A stretch of DNA of 64,000 nt from Pseudoalteromonas sp. R3 (GTDB lineage Bacteria; Pseudomonadota; Gammaproteobacteria; Enterobacterales; Alteromonadaceae): positions 1-64,000 of the forward strand of contig NZ_CP034834.1 of the NCBI RefSeq assembly GCF_004014715.1, given 5' to 3'. The translations under genes and the position numbers were made by a program. The stretch's first letter is position 1. Each line of letters opens with the position of its first letter. The notes under the pieces are model-generated. The model was given only the letters and a program-made list of their open reading frames with translations. It was not told where the DNA came from and searched no databases. This document shows positions 1 to 8,181 of this stretch, in pieces.

Positions 1-1267
1 TGTATTTTCTGCAAGCTTGTTTTCTTTTGGAGTCTGGATGCTCTGGAGTATTGAAGTTTCGATATTGGGCTTCTGAATAAGGAGCTAAGTCATGATATGA
101 GTAAGAGTAAAGGTTGAGTTTGCTCTGACATGATTTTATCGGAATTTCATACCCTTTAAAAATAGCGCTAAATCTTTCTATTGTCTCGCAGATAGCACTG
201 ACTTGAGATTGAATGTCTGTTTCCCCTTTGCCCATAGTTCCTTGAATGAAAGCCTCATTTGAAGGGCGCTCAAAACTATTTTTATACAATGGCTTATTAT
301 ACGCCGCTTTGTATACAGGTATAGATGAGCAAGCGCTTAGTTCTTCTTTTTCTAAATGCGTGATAACACCTGTTATTGGACTAATAAGCGGCATTAATGT
401 ATCAAGCGTACTCTGTGGAGACTGAACTCTCGTACCGCAATCATGCTTATAGTTTACAAAGCAATCGGCCAACTCAACATGACTTGATTCTTTATTAAAA
501 TCATATCCCTGCCTGATAAATGTGTTGACGTTATGTTTGGCTTCTTTTGTATTTACTAGGCAAAATGTCGTTATTGTGTCTTCTTTTAAGTCAATGCAAT
601 TCAAAAGAGAAACTAATCTGGCTTTATTCTCCTTTAAAAGATCTAGATTCGATTTATAAGAAGCATAGTAGAGGTCGTGGCCTAGGCTTTTAAGATATCC
701 TTCGAATGGTGTATTTGCTGAAATTTGACTAATCAAAGTTTCAACGTTCTGCCTTTCTGTATGGGCGAAAGGTCGGGTAACCCATATATCTTTGCCTGTT
801 ATTTTTATAACTATCGAAGGTTTTTTTACTGATTGCTCTATCAGATGGATTAGTGACAGATCTAGTTTTGCTGTAAGGATTACGTTTAAACGACCATTGA
901 GTTGGCTTGACTCAACGACTTCTCGCCAAAATTCCACCGGAATAAAAGAGGATTGTAGAGATTCTGAAATACACAGACCTTCAAATGTCTCCCTAACTTG
1001 TGATACGCCTTCTAATCGCTGGCCACTGTGCTCTACGATGATGCCAGAAGCCTTTAAATCCTCAATTTTTTTAAATAAAACGGCTGATTCATATATGCTT
1101 ATATCACTCCCAAATAAATCAGAAGCTGAAAGCCCTGATTTCAGTGAATTTGCGATTGGCAGATACTGCCTGTCTATGAAGTAGTGAGAGTTATCACCTA
1201 ATAAAAATAGTCCATAGTCTGTTGGATAGGTGCTGAATTCATCACTGATAAGATAAATTTCTTTCAA
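1..1267 (-). CDS. YcaO-domain TOMM cyclodehydratase with N-terminal leader-binding domain (partial, runs off left edge)
   Basis: Reading the minus strand from TTG at 1267 gives an uninterrupted frame of more than 420 codons to the window edge. Residues about 1-80 look like the winged-helix leader-binding region of TOMM enzymes. From about residue 290 the protein resembles YcaO: G346-K347-G348, then E361-T-I-E364-R365, the conserved ATP-binding GKG and ExxER elements, followed by a YSEAQYRNF segment typical of the fold. YcaO enzymes use ATP to cyclise Cys, Ser or Thr to azolines in a precursor peptide. It is the last visible gene of the operon, 17 bases after the amidohydrolase stop. TTG is chosen because an in-frame stop lies two codons upstream and no ATG follows soon; the Shine-Dalgarno is weak. 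The gene is visibly AT-rich (17 G/C in the 60 bases 601-660). The C-terminus and any dehydrogenase or transporter lie outside. Confidence 0.85.
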   Translation of the reverse strand, partial: MKEIYLISDEFSTYPTDYGLFLLGDNSHYFIDRQYLPIANSLKSGLSASDLFGSDISIYESAVLFKKIEDLKASGIIVEHSGQRLEGVSQVRETFEGLCISESLQSSFIPVEFWREVVESSQLNGRLNVILTAKLDLSLIHLIEQSVKKPSIVIKITGKDIWVTRPFAHTERQNVETLISQISANTPFEGYLKSLGHDLYYASYKSNLDLLKENKARLVSLLNCIDLKEDTITTFCLVNTKEAKHNVNTFIRQGYDFNKESSHVELADCFVNYKHDCGTRVQSPQSTLDTLMPLISPITGVITHLEKEELSACSSIPVYKAAYNKPLYKNSFERPSNEAFIQGTMGKGETDIQSQVSAICETIERFSAIFKGYEIPIKSCQSKLNLYSYSYHDLAPYSEAQYRNFNTPEHPDSKRKQACRKY

Positions 1268-1284
1268 GGCTTAGTCGCTTAGAT

Positions 1285-2436
1285 TTAAAAATTAAAAAAC
1301 TTACTTGGATTAAGCTCGTAAATTTCTTTTTTTTCAGTTTCTGTTAGAAATGAAAACTCTTCTTTGTCATCCGAGCTCTCAGAGTCCAAGTGGTCTGGGT
1401 GTGGATAGTCACTACCGAACAGAAGACGATCTGAACCAATGTAATCTATTAGTTCTCTAATACATGGTTCCCCATCTTCAATACTAACCCAGCAATGAGA
1501 CTTAAAGTATTCAGATGGTAATTTCTTAATATTGTCTTTTACTAAGTTTGGATATTCAGGGTAGCAAATGTTATCCAATCTCCACAGCCAATATGGAACC
1601 CAAGAGCCTCCGCCTTCTAAAAGAGCAAATTTCAGCTTCGGATACTTTTCAAAAACGCCATTTTCCAATAGAGAAACAAATGCCATTTGCAGTTCAATTG
1701 GGTGGGAGCAAGCATGTAATCCGAACCTGGAAGTGAATCGTTCACTACCAGCAGTGCTGCCGTGCAGATTTGATCCTCCGTGGAGGCAGATACCTATATT
1801 ATGCTCTTCACAAGCTTGCCAAAATGGTTCATATGCTTGAGATCCCAAAGAATGCCCATTGATAACTTCAGGTCTTATTGAAATAGTAGTCCAGCCATAG
1901 CTAGCGATTGCTTTAACTTGCTGTGCAAGAGTTTCTGGGTCGTGCCTGCTAACAGCACCGACAGGAAGAAGCCTTGTTTTGTCAGCGCTTACATATTCAT
2001 TTAACCACTCGTTGTAGCCTTCAGCATATGCAAGAGAGCTTTTAGCTGAAATCTCTGCGTGATTAATAACATATGATGCGAATGTCGGAAAGATAGCGGC
2101 CTTTTCAATTCCATGCAGGTCCATAGAAGCTAATTGCCCTTTCCCTGACATGGCTGAAAGCCTTTCTAGCTGGCTACTGTCTTGTTGGTGTGTTGACTCA
2201 ATTTGAAGCTCTTCGCTCCAATGATTAAAGATTGGGTGTTGCCCAACATATAGGGTTGGTATCAATTGAATTGCACTTCGCAGGTTACCATATTTTTTTG
2301 CTCTGAGTTGCGCCTCTTCAAGAGTATCCTCTTTTAGGCTAACACGGTACTCACCTACTTGTTCTTCATCAATATAGTTGTCCCATAATTCTACAGGTTC
2401 TACGACATGACGGTCAGAATCAAAAACTTTATACAT
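1285..2436 (-). CDS. Amidohydrolase family (Amidohydro_2 / ACMSD-like) enzyme in the TOMM operon
   Basis: About 383 residues, a metal-dependent TIM-barrel hydrolase of the Amidohydro_2 family. The N-terminus carries DSDRHVVEP, matching the D-x-D-x-H-x-x-E-P variant of the first metal motif. A central ICLHGG supplies the barrel histidine, and LFGSDYPHPD near the C-terminus supplies the catalytic aspartate. The frame is open upstream to 2496, but the ATG at 2436 is preferred: GAGAG lies just upstream, the family motif begins four residues later, and the longer form would run through a perfect hairpin and overlap the precursor stop. It lies between the precursor and the YcaO gene, so I infer a tailoring or processing role in RiPP maturation, such as hydrolysis or decarboxylation. 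The substrate cannot be read from sequence. Confidence 0.85.
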   Translation of the reverse strand: MYKVFDSDRHVVEPVELWDNYIDEEQVGEYRVSLKEDTLEEAQLRAKKYGNLRSAIQLIPTLYVGQHPIFNHWSEELQIESTHQQDSSQLERLSAMSGKGQLASMDLHGIEKAAIFPTFASYVINHAEISAKSSLAYAEGYNEWLNEYVSADKTRLLPVGAVSRHDPETLAQQVKAIASYGWTTISIRPEVINGHSLGSQAYEPFWQACEEHNIGICLHGGSNLHGSTAGSERFTSRFGLHACSHPIELQMAFVSLLENGVFEKYPKLKFALLEGGGSWVPYWLWRLDNICYPEYPNLVKDNIKKLPSEYFKSHCWVSIEDGEPCIRELIDYIGSDRLLFGSDYPHPDHLDSESSDDKEEFSFLTETEKKEIYELNPSKFFNF

Positions 2437-2450
2437 TATTCTCTCATTTT

Positions 2451-2484
2451 TTGAGTACTTCCCTTGTATAGGGGAAGTACTCAA
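2451..2484 (-). promoter_or_regulatory. Perfect 13-bp hairpin between precursor and maturation genes
   Basis: Arms 2451-2463 and 2472-2484 are exact reverse complements with an 8-base loop. On the transcribed (minus) strand the hairpin begins 5 bases after the precursor stop and is followed by A residues, not a U-tract, so it is not a canonical intrinsic terminator. The likely role is to protect the 3' end of the upstream message or to attenuate transcription, giving more precursor than enzyme. The structure is seen directly; the role is inference. Confidence 0.7.
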
Positions 2485-2489
2485 GTTAT

Positions 2490-2963
2490 TTAACAACCAG
2501 TAATTGGGTAAATCTTACCTGCGGCTTCGTAATCACCCAGTGCTAATGCGTTCCATTTAGGATCACTAGGCTCTGGAGGCAGAGTTAGTGTTAGCTTCAT
2601 TTTTAACAAGCCTTCTTCAACAGCTCTGTACCATCCATTGTGGGTAAATTGCTCTACGTTGGCATCTGTAGAATCACCTGGGTTCACGTACTGATTGTCA
2701 GGGTTATCATCGGCAAGCTTTACTTCAACGTCGAGGAGGTTCCATAGATCTACCTCGCCATCAGAGAGAATCTCTGAAGTGCCGGTAAAGCCCATTTTTT
2801 CAAAAGCTTGCTTCGCATCTTCTACCAGTAGCTTTTTGAACTCTTCATCAACCCAAGCTCGAGCTATTGCACGTACCCATGTTGAGCGCCAGTTATAAAT
2901 CAGATTTACAGCCGGTAAGAAAGCTTCATCTCCAGCTAAAGAGACGTTTTTTGGTTCTGTCAT
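2490..2963 (-). CDS. TOMM/RiPP precursor peptide, nitrile-hydratase-like leader (BMA_0021/BMA_0022-type)
   Basis: 157 residues. Residues about 24-60, including WVRAIARAWVDEEFKKLL, resemble the nitrile hydratase alpha-subunit fold used as a leader in large RiPP precursors. The acidic middle is followed by a short C-terminal tail ending KIYPITGC, with Thr155 and the protein's only Cys at 157 as plausible azoline sites. An AGGA Shine-Dalgarno overlaps the kinase stop, 8 bases before the ATG, and only 2 bases separate the two genes, so translation is probably coupled. There is no signal peptide and no double-Gly cleavage motif in the last 20 residues that I can see. The family assignment rests on recognised leader similarity plus a kinase/cyclase gene upstream and YcaO downstream. 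The exact core and cleavage site are unknown. Confidence 0.8.
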   Translation of the reverse strand: MTEPKNVSLAGDEAFLPAVNLIYNWRSTWVRAIARAWVDEEFKKLLVEDAKQAFEKMGFTGTSEILSDGEVDLWNLLDVEVKLADDNPDNQYVNPGDSTDANVEQFTHNGWYRAVEEGLLKMKLTLTLPPEPSDPKWNALALGDYEAAGKIYPITGC

Positions 2964-2965
2964 TT

Positions 2966-5900
2966 CTATGTCCTATTTTCACTATTGTCTAAAAATTGAT
3001 GCGTTTTTATACCTATTGAAGCAGCCGCTTCACGAGCAAGTTCGAGATAGTGGGTGGATTTTTCATTTTCACCTAAGTGTGCCAATGCTATACTCTGTAG
3101 CCGATATAACTCAGGAACAAACAAGTTATCATTTACATTAAGTGAGTGAGCTATTACTTTTTCTAGTCTCTGACTTGCTTCAGCGTGTTTTTGTTCAGAA
3201 ATCTCAATATCCGCTATTAAAGCAGACCAATAACCTTGCATTTGAGTCATACCGATTGAGAGGATACCTTGGTAAGCTGTATCTGCGGTTTTCGAATCCT
3301 TGTTAGCCCAAGACTCCAGTAGCGAAATTAAACCTGTCCAGTTCATCAGTTTTTCTCGGTTACAAAGTTCGGTAATTTCCCTGGATAACTTAAGTATGTT
3401 CTCTGGATTTCTTAATTGATATTGGCAGCAGCACTGATACACTTTTGCCATACATTGGCTATGGTATGAGCCAATATCTTCCGCGTATTGGTTTGCTTCA
3501 ATGTACAGTGCGGTAACCTGCTCAGTGTTGTTCCAGCAGGCTTGAATCAATGACTGAACACTCAGTGCAAAAACTTTTGTGTCGTGCCCAAAAATACTCG
3601 CGTGGTCTCTATCTCGTTCTTCACAATAAAGCTCTATTGCTTTTGAGCAACACTCGTAAGATAAGTCCAGATTTCCCTGCATCCAGTTTGTGTGGCCCTG
3701 GAGAGCAAACAAAGCGCTTTCTTCACTATCACCTATATTTTCTAATTTGAATGCAGCATCAACCAACTCTGCAACTTTTTGGTGGTTTCCTCGCACATTG
3801 TGGTATGTTGCGGATGCCCAATAGATTGGAAAGCTTTGTGCTACTGTTTTTTCCGGCATAGCACTTAGCAACTGCTGTGCTCGTGCCATAAGGCTCTCAA
3901 CTTTTTCTGATGCCCAGCCATGAACTGTCATTGAAGCTGTAGTGATCAAATTGTTAAGCTCTAACTTTTCACTTATAGAGCAATTTGCTTTTTCCATCAG
4001 CTCGTATGCGGTTTCTGCAAAGTGCAGCGCATTAACATACGCACTTCTGTTCATCAGAATGTTAGCGGCTTGCCTTGCATATTTTGATGCGTTTAAAAAG
4101 TCTTCTGCAGCACTGAAATGTATAACTAAAATGCTGATAACGGAGCTATTGCTAACATCTCTGAGTCGCTCAATTGTCGCAGCTAGTTTGGTGTGATTTT
4201 CTTTGCTAACTTGAGTTGACATACTCCCATAAGCCGCATCTCTCACCAGCGCGTGTTTAAAGATATAACTGTCATTCTCAACCCGGCGTTGTTGAATGAT
4301 GAGGTCTTTCTCGATTAGTTCATTCAGGTCGTTTTGGATCTGATCTTCGCTGAGTGATGACGCGGCGACGAGCAGGTCGTATTCGAATTCTCGGCCTATG
4401 GTGGCGGCGAGCTGTGCGGTTTCTTTGGCGTGTACAAGGCTGTCGAGTTTTTGCTGTAGTGATTCGCGCAGGCTGCTGGGGACCTGGTCGAGTTTATCCG
4501 GGCTGACGAAGTTGACTTCGCCGCTTTGCTCGCTGACCAGTGCTTTTTGTTTCAGCATATCAACCAGCTCTTCGATAAACAGTGGGATACCGTCGGTGCG
4601 GCTGACCAGTATGTCGCGTACGTTTTTCGAAACAGCTTTGCCTTCGAACAGTTGCTCGATGAAGTCTTCGGTTGCCTTGGCTGTGAGCTTGTGTAGCTCT
4701 AGCTCCAGCAACGTCAGGTCGTGCAGGCTGTCTGGCTTAGGCTGGCGCGAGGTGCTGATCAGCACGCTGCCATCGCCAAGGGTGGCTGCAAAGTGGTGGA
4801 TAAACTCCAAAGTGGTGGAATCTGCCCAGTGAATGTCTTCAATGATGTACAGCTTGTGGTTGCTGAGGCTGAATTTGTGCGACAGCAGCAGGGCACTCAG
4901 GCCTTTGAACAGCAATTCTTTTTGTGCATCCGGCGCCAGTGACGATGGCTGCATGTCTTCAGGTAACTCAATATTCAGCCACACCAGCAGGATTGGCAAA
5001 ATAGTCTCTGTGTTGAGTGTGCTGTCCTGTTCATTAAGCAGCGACACAAACAGGTCTATGACTTCGGTATTGCTAAGGTTGCTGGTGTTAAACAGGTAAC
5101 GTACCAGCGTTAAAATAGGGTAGAGCGCGTTGTTCTGGTGCTCGGGCAAACACTGGGCAACCAGGTGCTGGTATTTACCGGCGTTGGCGCGAATTTCTTG
5201 TAGTAACCGCGACTTACCAATGCCGGCTTCACCGTAAATATGGGCAACCCGGGTGGTCTGTTGTTCGTTATTGATAATAGACAGGGTTTTGTCCAGCTCG
5301 CTCTGGCGGCCAATGAGCTTGTGGTGATGGCGTGTACCACGCATAAAGCCAAAGGCTTCGACGCGCTTTTCGCCTTTCAGGTTATAAATGGCCTGTTGCT
5401 CGAACGCCATACCCAGCTGCATGTTGTCGAAATAATCGAACTCACTGTAAGGCTCAAGGATGGCTCGGGACTCTGCGGTACACAAAATCTGACGTTCACC
5501 TGCCAGGCGAGCCAGCTGCATGGCTGTGTTGGCAATGTGGCCCTCTGGCACGGCATTGGCATAGGTGACAAAAATGCCCGAGTGCAAGCCAATATGGGCA
5601 TTGAGCTGCACGCCGTGGGCTTCCTGCATCAGTGCATTACGCTTGCCCAGTTCACTGATCACATCCAGTGCGGTACGTGCGCTCAGGCGGGTGTCGTTGT
5701 CGCTGGCAATGGGGTAACCAAAGTAGAACAGTGCAGTATCGGCCAGGTTGCCCACATGATACGCACCAAAGCGGGTGGCAATATCAATACAGGTATTGCG
5801 CTGCGATTTGAACAGGGTATCGATTACATCCAGATCTTTGGTGTTTTCATCGAGCATTTTAGCGCTGAGGCGCAGTGCCATAACGGTGATCTGTTTACGC

Positions 5901-6901
5901 TCTGTCAGCGTGGTGTAATCCTGCTGGCCGGGGTGATTAGGGTCGTCGGTGCGCAGCACCACAGTGGCATCGTCGTAACCATGTTGCGCCTGGACATCTG
6001 CCAGTACACCCACCAGGTTAGACACATTCATAGAGTTCAGTTCACCGAAGGCCTCTTCCCCCGTGATCACCCGCTCTGTGGCATTCTTTTGTAGCACACG
6101 ACGCAATAATCCCGATAACGGGTGGCCAAGCAAGGCGCTGGGCAGCGGAATATGAACATCGCTCAATTGCTTGTGATAAATTGATGCAATACTGGAGCCG
6201 GTAACGGCTGGTAAGCCGGTCAGACATTCTAAAAATACCAGACCCCATACATAGATATCGGTTTTGGCGGAGGCTGGTTCACCACGCAGTTGCTCGGGGG
6301 CACTGTACGAAGGTGTACCCAGAGTTTCCTGGGTGAGTGTCAGTGTGGCGAAGTCCTGATGGCGGCTTTCTTGACTGAGCGTGCCGATACCAAAGTCGAG
6401 AATTTTGGCGTAGGTTTTTGCGCCTGCCTGGGTCAGCATGATATTGGCGGGTTTAATATCCCGGTGGACTATGCCTTTTTGATGCGCATGGATAAGGGCA
6501 TCCAGTACCTGCAACATAATGTCGGTAGCGTCTACTGCGTCTAACGCGCCTTCCTGGATAAGGTGTTCGCGCAGTGACTGACCTTCCACATATTCAAACA
6601 CGCCATATAGCAGGTTTTCGTCTACCTGGCCTTTATCCAGCAGCCGCACAATATGCGGGTGCTGCAGTTGACTGCTGAGCGAAGTTTCACGTTTGAACCG
6701 CTCAACGTAGCGATGCTTCTTGGCTTCGTCCAGGTGAGGCTCAAGTGCCAGAAACTTGATTGCCACGACCTGATCCGTGTTTTTATTCTTTGCTTTGTAA
6801 ACTTTACCAAAGCCGCCTTCGCCTATCTTGTGGATGAGCTCATATTGCGTCGACTGAAAGCGATCCTGAATGTAAGGATCAGAAAATTGAGTTAGTGGCA
6901 T
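2966..6901 (-). CDS. TOMM-system kinase/cyclase fusion protein with AAA ATPase and helical repeats
   Basis: 1311 residues, a length and layout matching the TOMM kinase/cyclase fusion family. Order: Ser/Thr protein kinase (about 20-285) with GEGGFGKV at 28-35, VAIK lysine 49, HRD 146-148, DFG 169-171 and APE 201-203, all intact; class III nucleotide-cyclase-like domain (about 336-520); AAA/STAND ATPase with Walker A GEAGIGKS 557-564 and Walker B ending IIEDIHWAD about 686-694; then TPR-like helices to the C-terminus. No signal peptide or membrane segment is seen, so it is cytoplasmic. In the cyclase domain one metal Asp appears conserved (D388) but the first is replaced (R344), so cyclase activity is doubtful. 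First gene of the operon. The start ATG has no clear Shine-Dalgarno. G+C is higher in the N-terminal two thirds than in the C-terminal part. Probably an ATP-dependent signalling switch for the cluster; its target is unknown. Confidence 0.9.
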   Translation of the reverse strand: MPLTQFSDPYIQDRFQSTQYELIHKIGEGGFGKVYKAKNKNTDQVVAIKFLALEPHLDEAKKHRYVERFKRETSLSSQLQHPHIVRLLDKGQVDENLLYGVFEYVEGQSLREHLIQEGALDAVDATDIMLQVLDALIHAHQKGIVHRDIKPANIMLTQAGAKTYAKILDFGIGTLSQESRHQDFATLTLTQETLGTPSYSAPEQLRGEPASAKTDIYVWGLVFLECLTGLPAVTGSSIASIYHKQLSDVHIPLPSALLGHPLSGLLRRVLQKNATERVITGEEAFGELNSMNVSNLVGVLADVQAQHGYDDATVVLRTDDPNHPGQQDYTTLTERKQITVMALRLSAKMLDENTKDLDVIDTLFKSQRNTCIDIATRFGAYHVGNLADTALFYFGYPIASDNDTRLSARTALDVISELGKRNALMQEAHGVQLNAHIGLHSGIFVTYANAVPEGHIANTAMQLARLAGERQILCTAESRAILEPYSEFDYFDNMQLGMAFEQQAIYNLKGEKRVEAFGFMRGTRHHHKLIGRQSELDKTLSIINNEQQTTRVAHIYGEAGIGKSRLLQEIRANAGKYQHLVAQCLPEHQNNALYPILTLVRYLFNTSNLSNTEVIDLFVSLLNEQDSTLNTETILPILLVWLNIELPEDMQPSSLAPDAQKELLFKGLSALLLSHKFSLSNHKLYIIEDIHWADSTTLEFIHHFAATLGDGSVLISTSRQPKPDSLHDLTLLELELHKLTAKATEDFIEQLFEGKAVSKNVRDILVSRTDGIPLFIEELVDMLKQKALVSEQSGEVNFVSPDKLDQVPSSLRESLQQKLDSLVHAKETAQLAATIGREFEYDLLVAASSLSEDQIQNDLNELIEKDLIIQQRRVENDSYIFKHALVRDAAYGSMSTQVSKENHTKLAATIERLRDVSNSSVISILVIHFSAAEDFLNASKYARQAANILMNRSAYVNALHFAETAYELMEKANCSISEKLELNNLITTASMTVHGWASEKVESLMARAQQLLSAMPEKTVAQSFPIYWASATYHNVRGNHQKVAELVDAAFKLENIGDSEESALFALQGHTNWMQGNLDLSYECCSKAIELYCEERDRDHASIFGHDTKVFALSVQSLIQACWNNTEQVTALYIEANQYAEDIGSYHSQCMAKVYQCCCQYQLRNPENILKLSREITELCNREKLMNWTGLISLLESWANKDSKTADTAYQGILSIGMTQMQGYWSALIADIEISEQKHAEASQRLEKVIAHSLNVNDNLFVPELYRLQSIALAHLGENEKSTHYLELAREAAASIGIKTHQFLDNSENRT

Positions 6902-7356
6902 AGTCTTTTATTTTTATCTAATTTGTTAACAGGGCTCGAACCTAAGCTCTAAATTATTGTTAAGAATTACGATTATTACAATGTTTTTTCAACATCCTTG
7001 CCATTACTATCTTTTTATTTGACATCAGACAGATTTCACTAAGATGAAGGTTGTATCGATTATCGGCAACTTATCTCGTTACTTGAGTAAATTTCAACAA
7101 TTTCAATAGTTACTGATTGGTCTGAAGCATGCTGTCGTTCTTGCCGGTAATCTTCACCGATTATCAATAGAGGGTCAAATGCTTCTGGCTTAGTATTGAG
7201 ATAAATTACCAAGGAAAAGTGCTAAATTACTACGTTTTTGACAGGTTCCAGTACTTAATTGGTATATGTTGCTTGAAGTGTAATATAGTGTAATATCTAA
7301 TTATTCAGTAGTTTGTAATAATAAACCAGTTTTTCGGTCGCTAATGGTGTATAAAG
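6902..7356. other. 455-base AT-rich divergent intergenic region
   Basis: The region separates the minus-strand TOMM operon from the plus-strand propeller gene. It holds the candidate minus-strand promoter at 6953-6981. Near the right end (7272-7300) is a repeated GTGTAATAT element, with copies at about 7278 and 7288, that could be a plus-strand promoter or operator. I see no tRNA, no convincing small ORF and no terminator. Confidence 0.5.
6953..6981 (-). promoter_or_regulatory. Candidate sigma-70 promoter of the TOMM operon
   Basis: On the minus strand TTGTAA (-35, 4 of 6 matches, at 6976-6981) and AATAAT (-10, 5 of 6, at 6953-6958) are separated by 17 bases. They lie about 50 bases upstream of the kinase/cyclase ATG. 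Position and spacing fit a housekeeping promoter; no operator dyad was recognised. Confidence 0.45.
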
Positions 7357-8085
7357 ATGGAACGTCGTACTTTTCTTAAAACAAGCTCATACTTATGTGC
7401 GGGTGGTGTATTGCCTGTCAGTGCGATTGCCGCGGATAGCACTTCATTTACATTTTCAGAGCAGGACACGCAACGTGTGAGTAGCGAGCTGCTAGACACA
7501 CTGGCAATTGAAGCGCCTAAAGTCTCAATAGAATCTCCCAATGGAGATGCTGTGCAACTCACCTTAAAACCCGCTGTGGCAAGACGCTATAACTCACAAA
7601 TCTTTATTTACTTTGAGACGAGCAGTGAGATACACGTATTCGACTTGTCTGGTAACCCTAGCGGAACGATTAAATTGCCGCAAGGATTTAGCAGTCTTAA
7701 CGATTTTGCCATAGAGCCAAATCAGCAATTGCTTTATCTCATTGAAAGAGGTCAGCATTGTGTCACCGTAGCAAATTTTTATGGTGAAAAACTCGCAGAG
7801 ATCAGCGAGTTTGGTACTGAACTTGATGGCCAGTTAAACGGACCTAAGAAAATTACACTAGATACCCATGGCCACATTCATATTCTTGAAATGGGCACTG
7901 CCAGCATCAAAGTATTCAGTAACAATGGCGTATTTTTATACTCGTACGGTCGTTCACGGTTAGGCAAAAAGCCGCTGTACAGATCACTGGATGGGACTCA
8001 ACATATCCTGGTTTCAGGAGGCAAACTAAACGACCGAAAATGGGTTTTTAATATCGATACTCGCAAATTCTCGGCACTCAACTAG
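7357..8085 (+). CDS. Tat-exported NHL-repeat-like small beta-propeller protein
   Basis: 242 residues. The N-terminus MERRTFLKTSS matches the twin-arginine motif R-R-x-F-L-K, followed by a hydrophobic stretch and an SAIA/A-type cleavage region near residue 25. The remainder holds a few NHL-like blades (for example DFAIEPNQQLLYLIERG and ITLDTHGHIHILEMG), fewer than needed for a closed six-bladed propeller. The protein may therefore oligomerise or be a reduced family member. No catalytic residues are recognised. The Shine-Dalgarno is weak. It is divergent from the TOMM operon and 96 bases upstream of the methyltransferase, with an inverted repeat between them, so co-transcription is uncertain. 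Periplasmic; function unknown. Confidence 0.65.
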   Translation: MERRTFLKTSSYLCAGGVLPVSAIAADSTSFTFSEQDTQRVSSELLDTLAIEAPKVSIESPNGDAVQLTLKPAVARRYNSQIFIYFETSSEIHVFDLSGNPSGTIKLPQGFSSLNDFAIEPNQQLLYLIERGQHCVTVANFYGEKLAEISEFGTELDGQLNGPKKITLDTHGHIHILEMGTASIKVFSNNGVFLYSYGRSRLGKKPLYRSLDGTQHILVSGGKLNDRKWVFNIDTRKFSALN

Positions 8086-8105
8086 ACTGAACAGTGAACG
8101 CTGAC

Positions 8106-8145
8106 AGGCGTTACAGACGACACTAAGATATGTCAGGTAACGCCT
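8106..8145 (+). terminator. Inverted repeat, possible terminator after the propeller gene
   Basis: Arms 8106-8114 and 8137-8145 are exact 9-base complements with a 22-base loop, 20 bases past the stop codon. The following sequence is only moderately T-rich, so termination would be weak. Confidence 0.4.
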
Positions 8146-8181
8146 TGTATTCACGGAAATATTATACTTAGGTAGCGCCCT

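Noticed and set aside
792..1184. A 130-codon plus-strand open frame at the left end
   Set aside because: It lies antisense to the YcaO frame, which has motifs and continues to the edge; the plus frame has no recognised features.
5240..6094. A 284-codon plus-strand open frame inside the TOMM kinase gene
   Set aside because: It is antisense to an intact, motif-rich coding region and looks like random Leu/Gly/Val-rich shadow sequence; no promoter or Shine-Dalgarno supports it.
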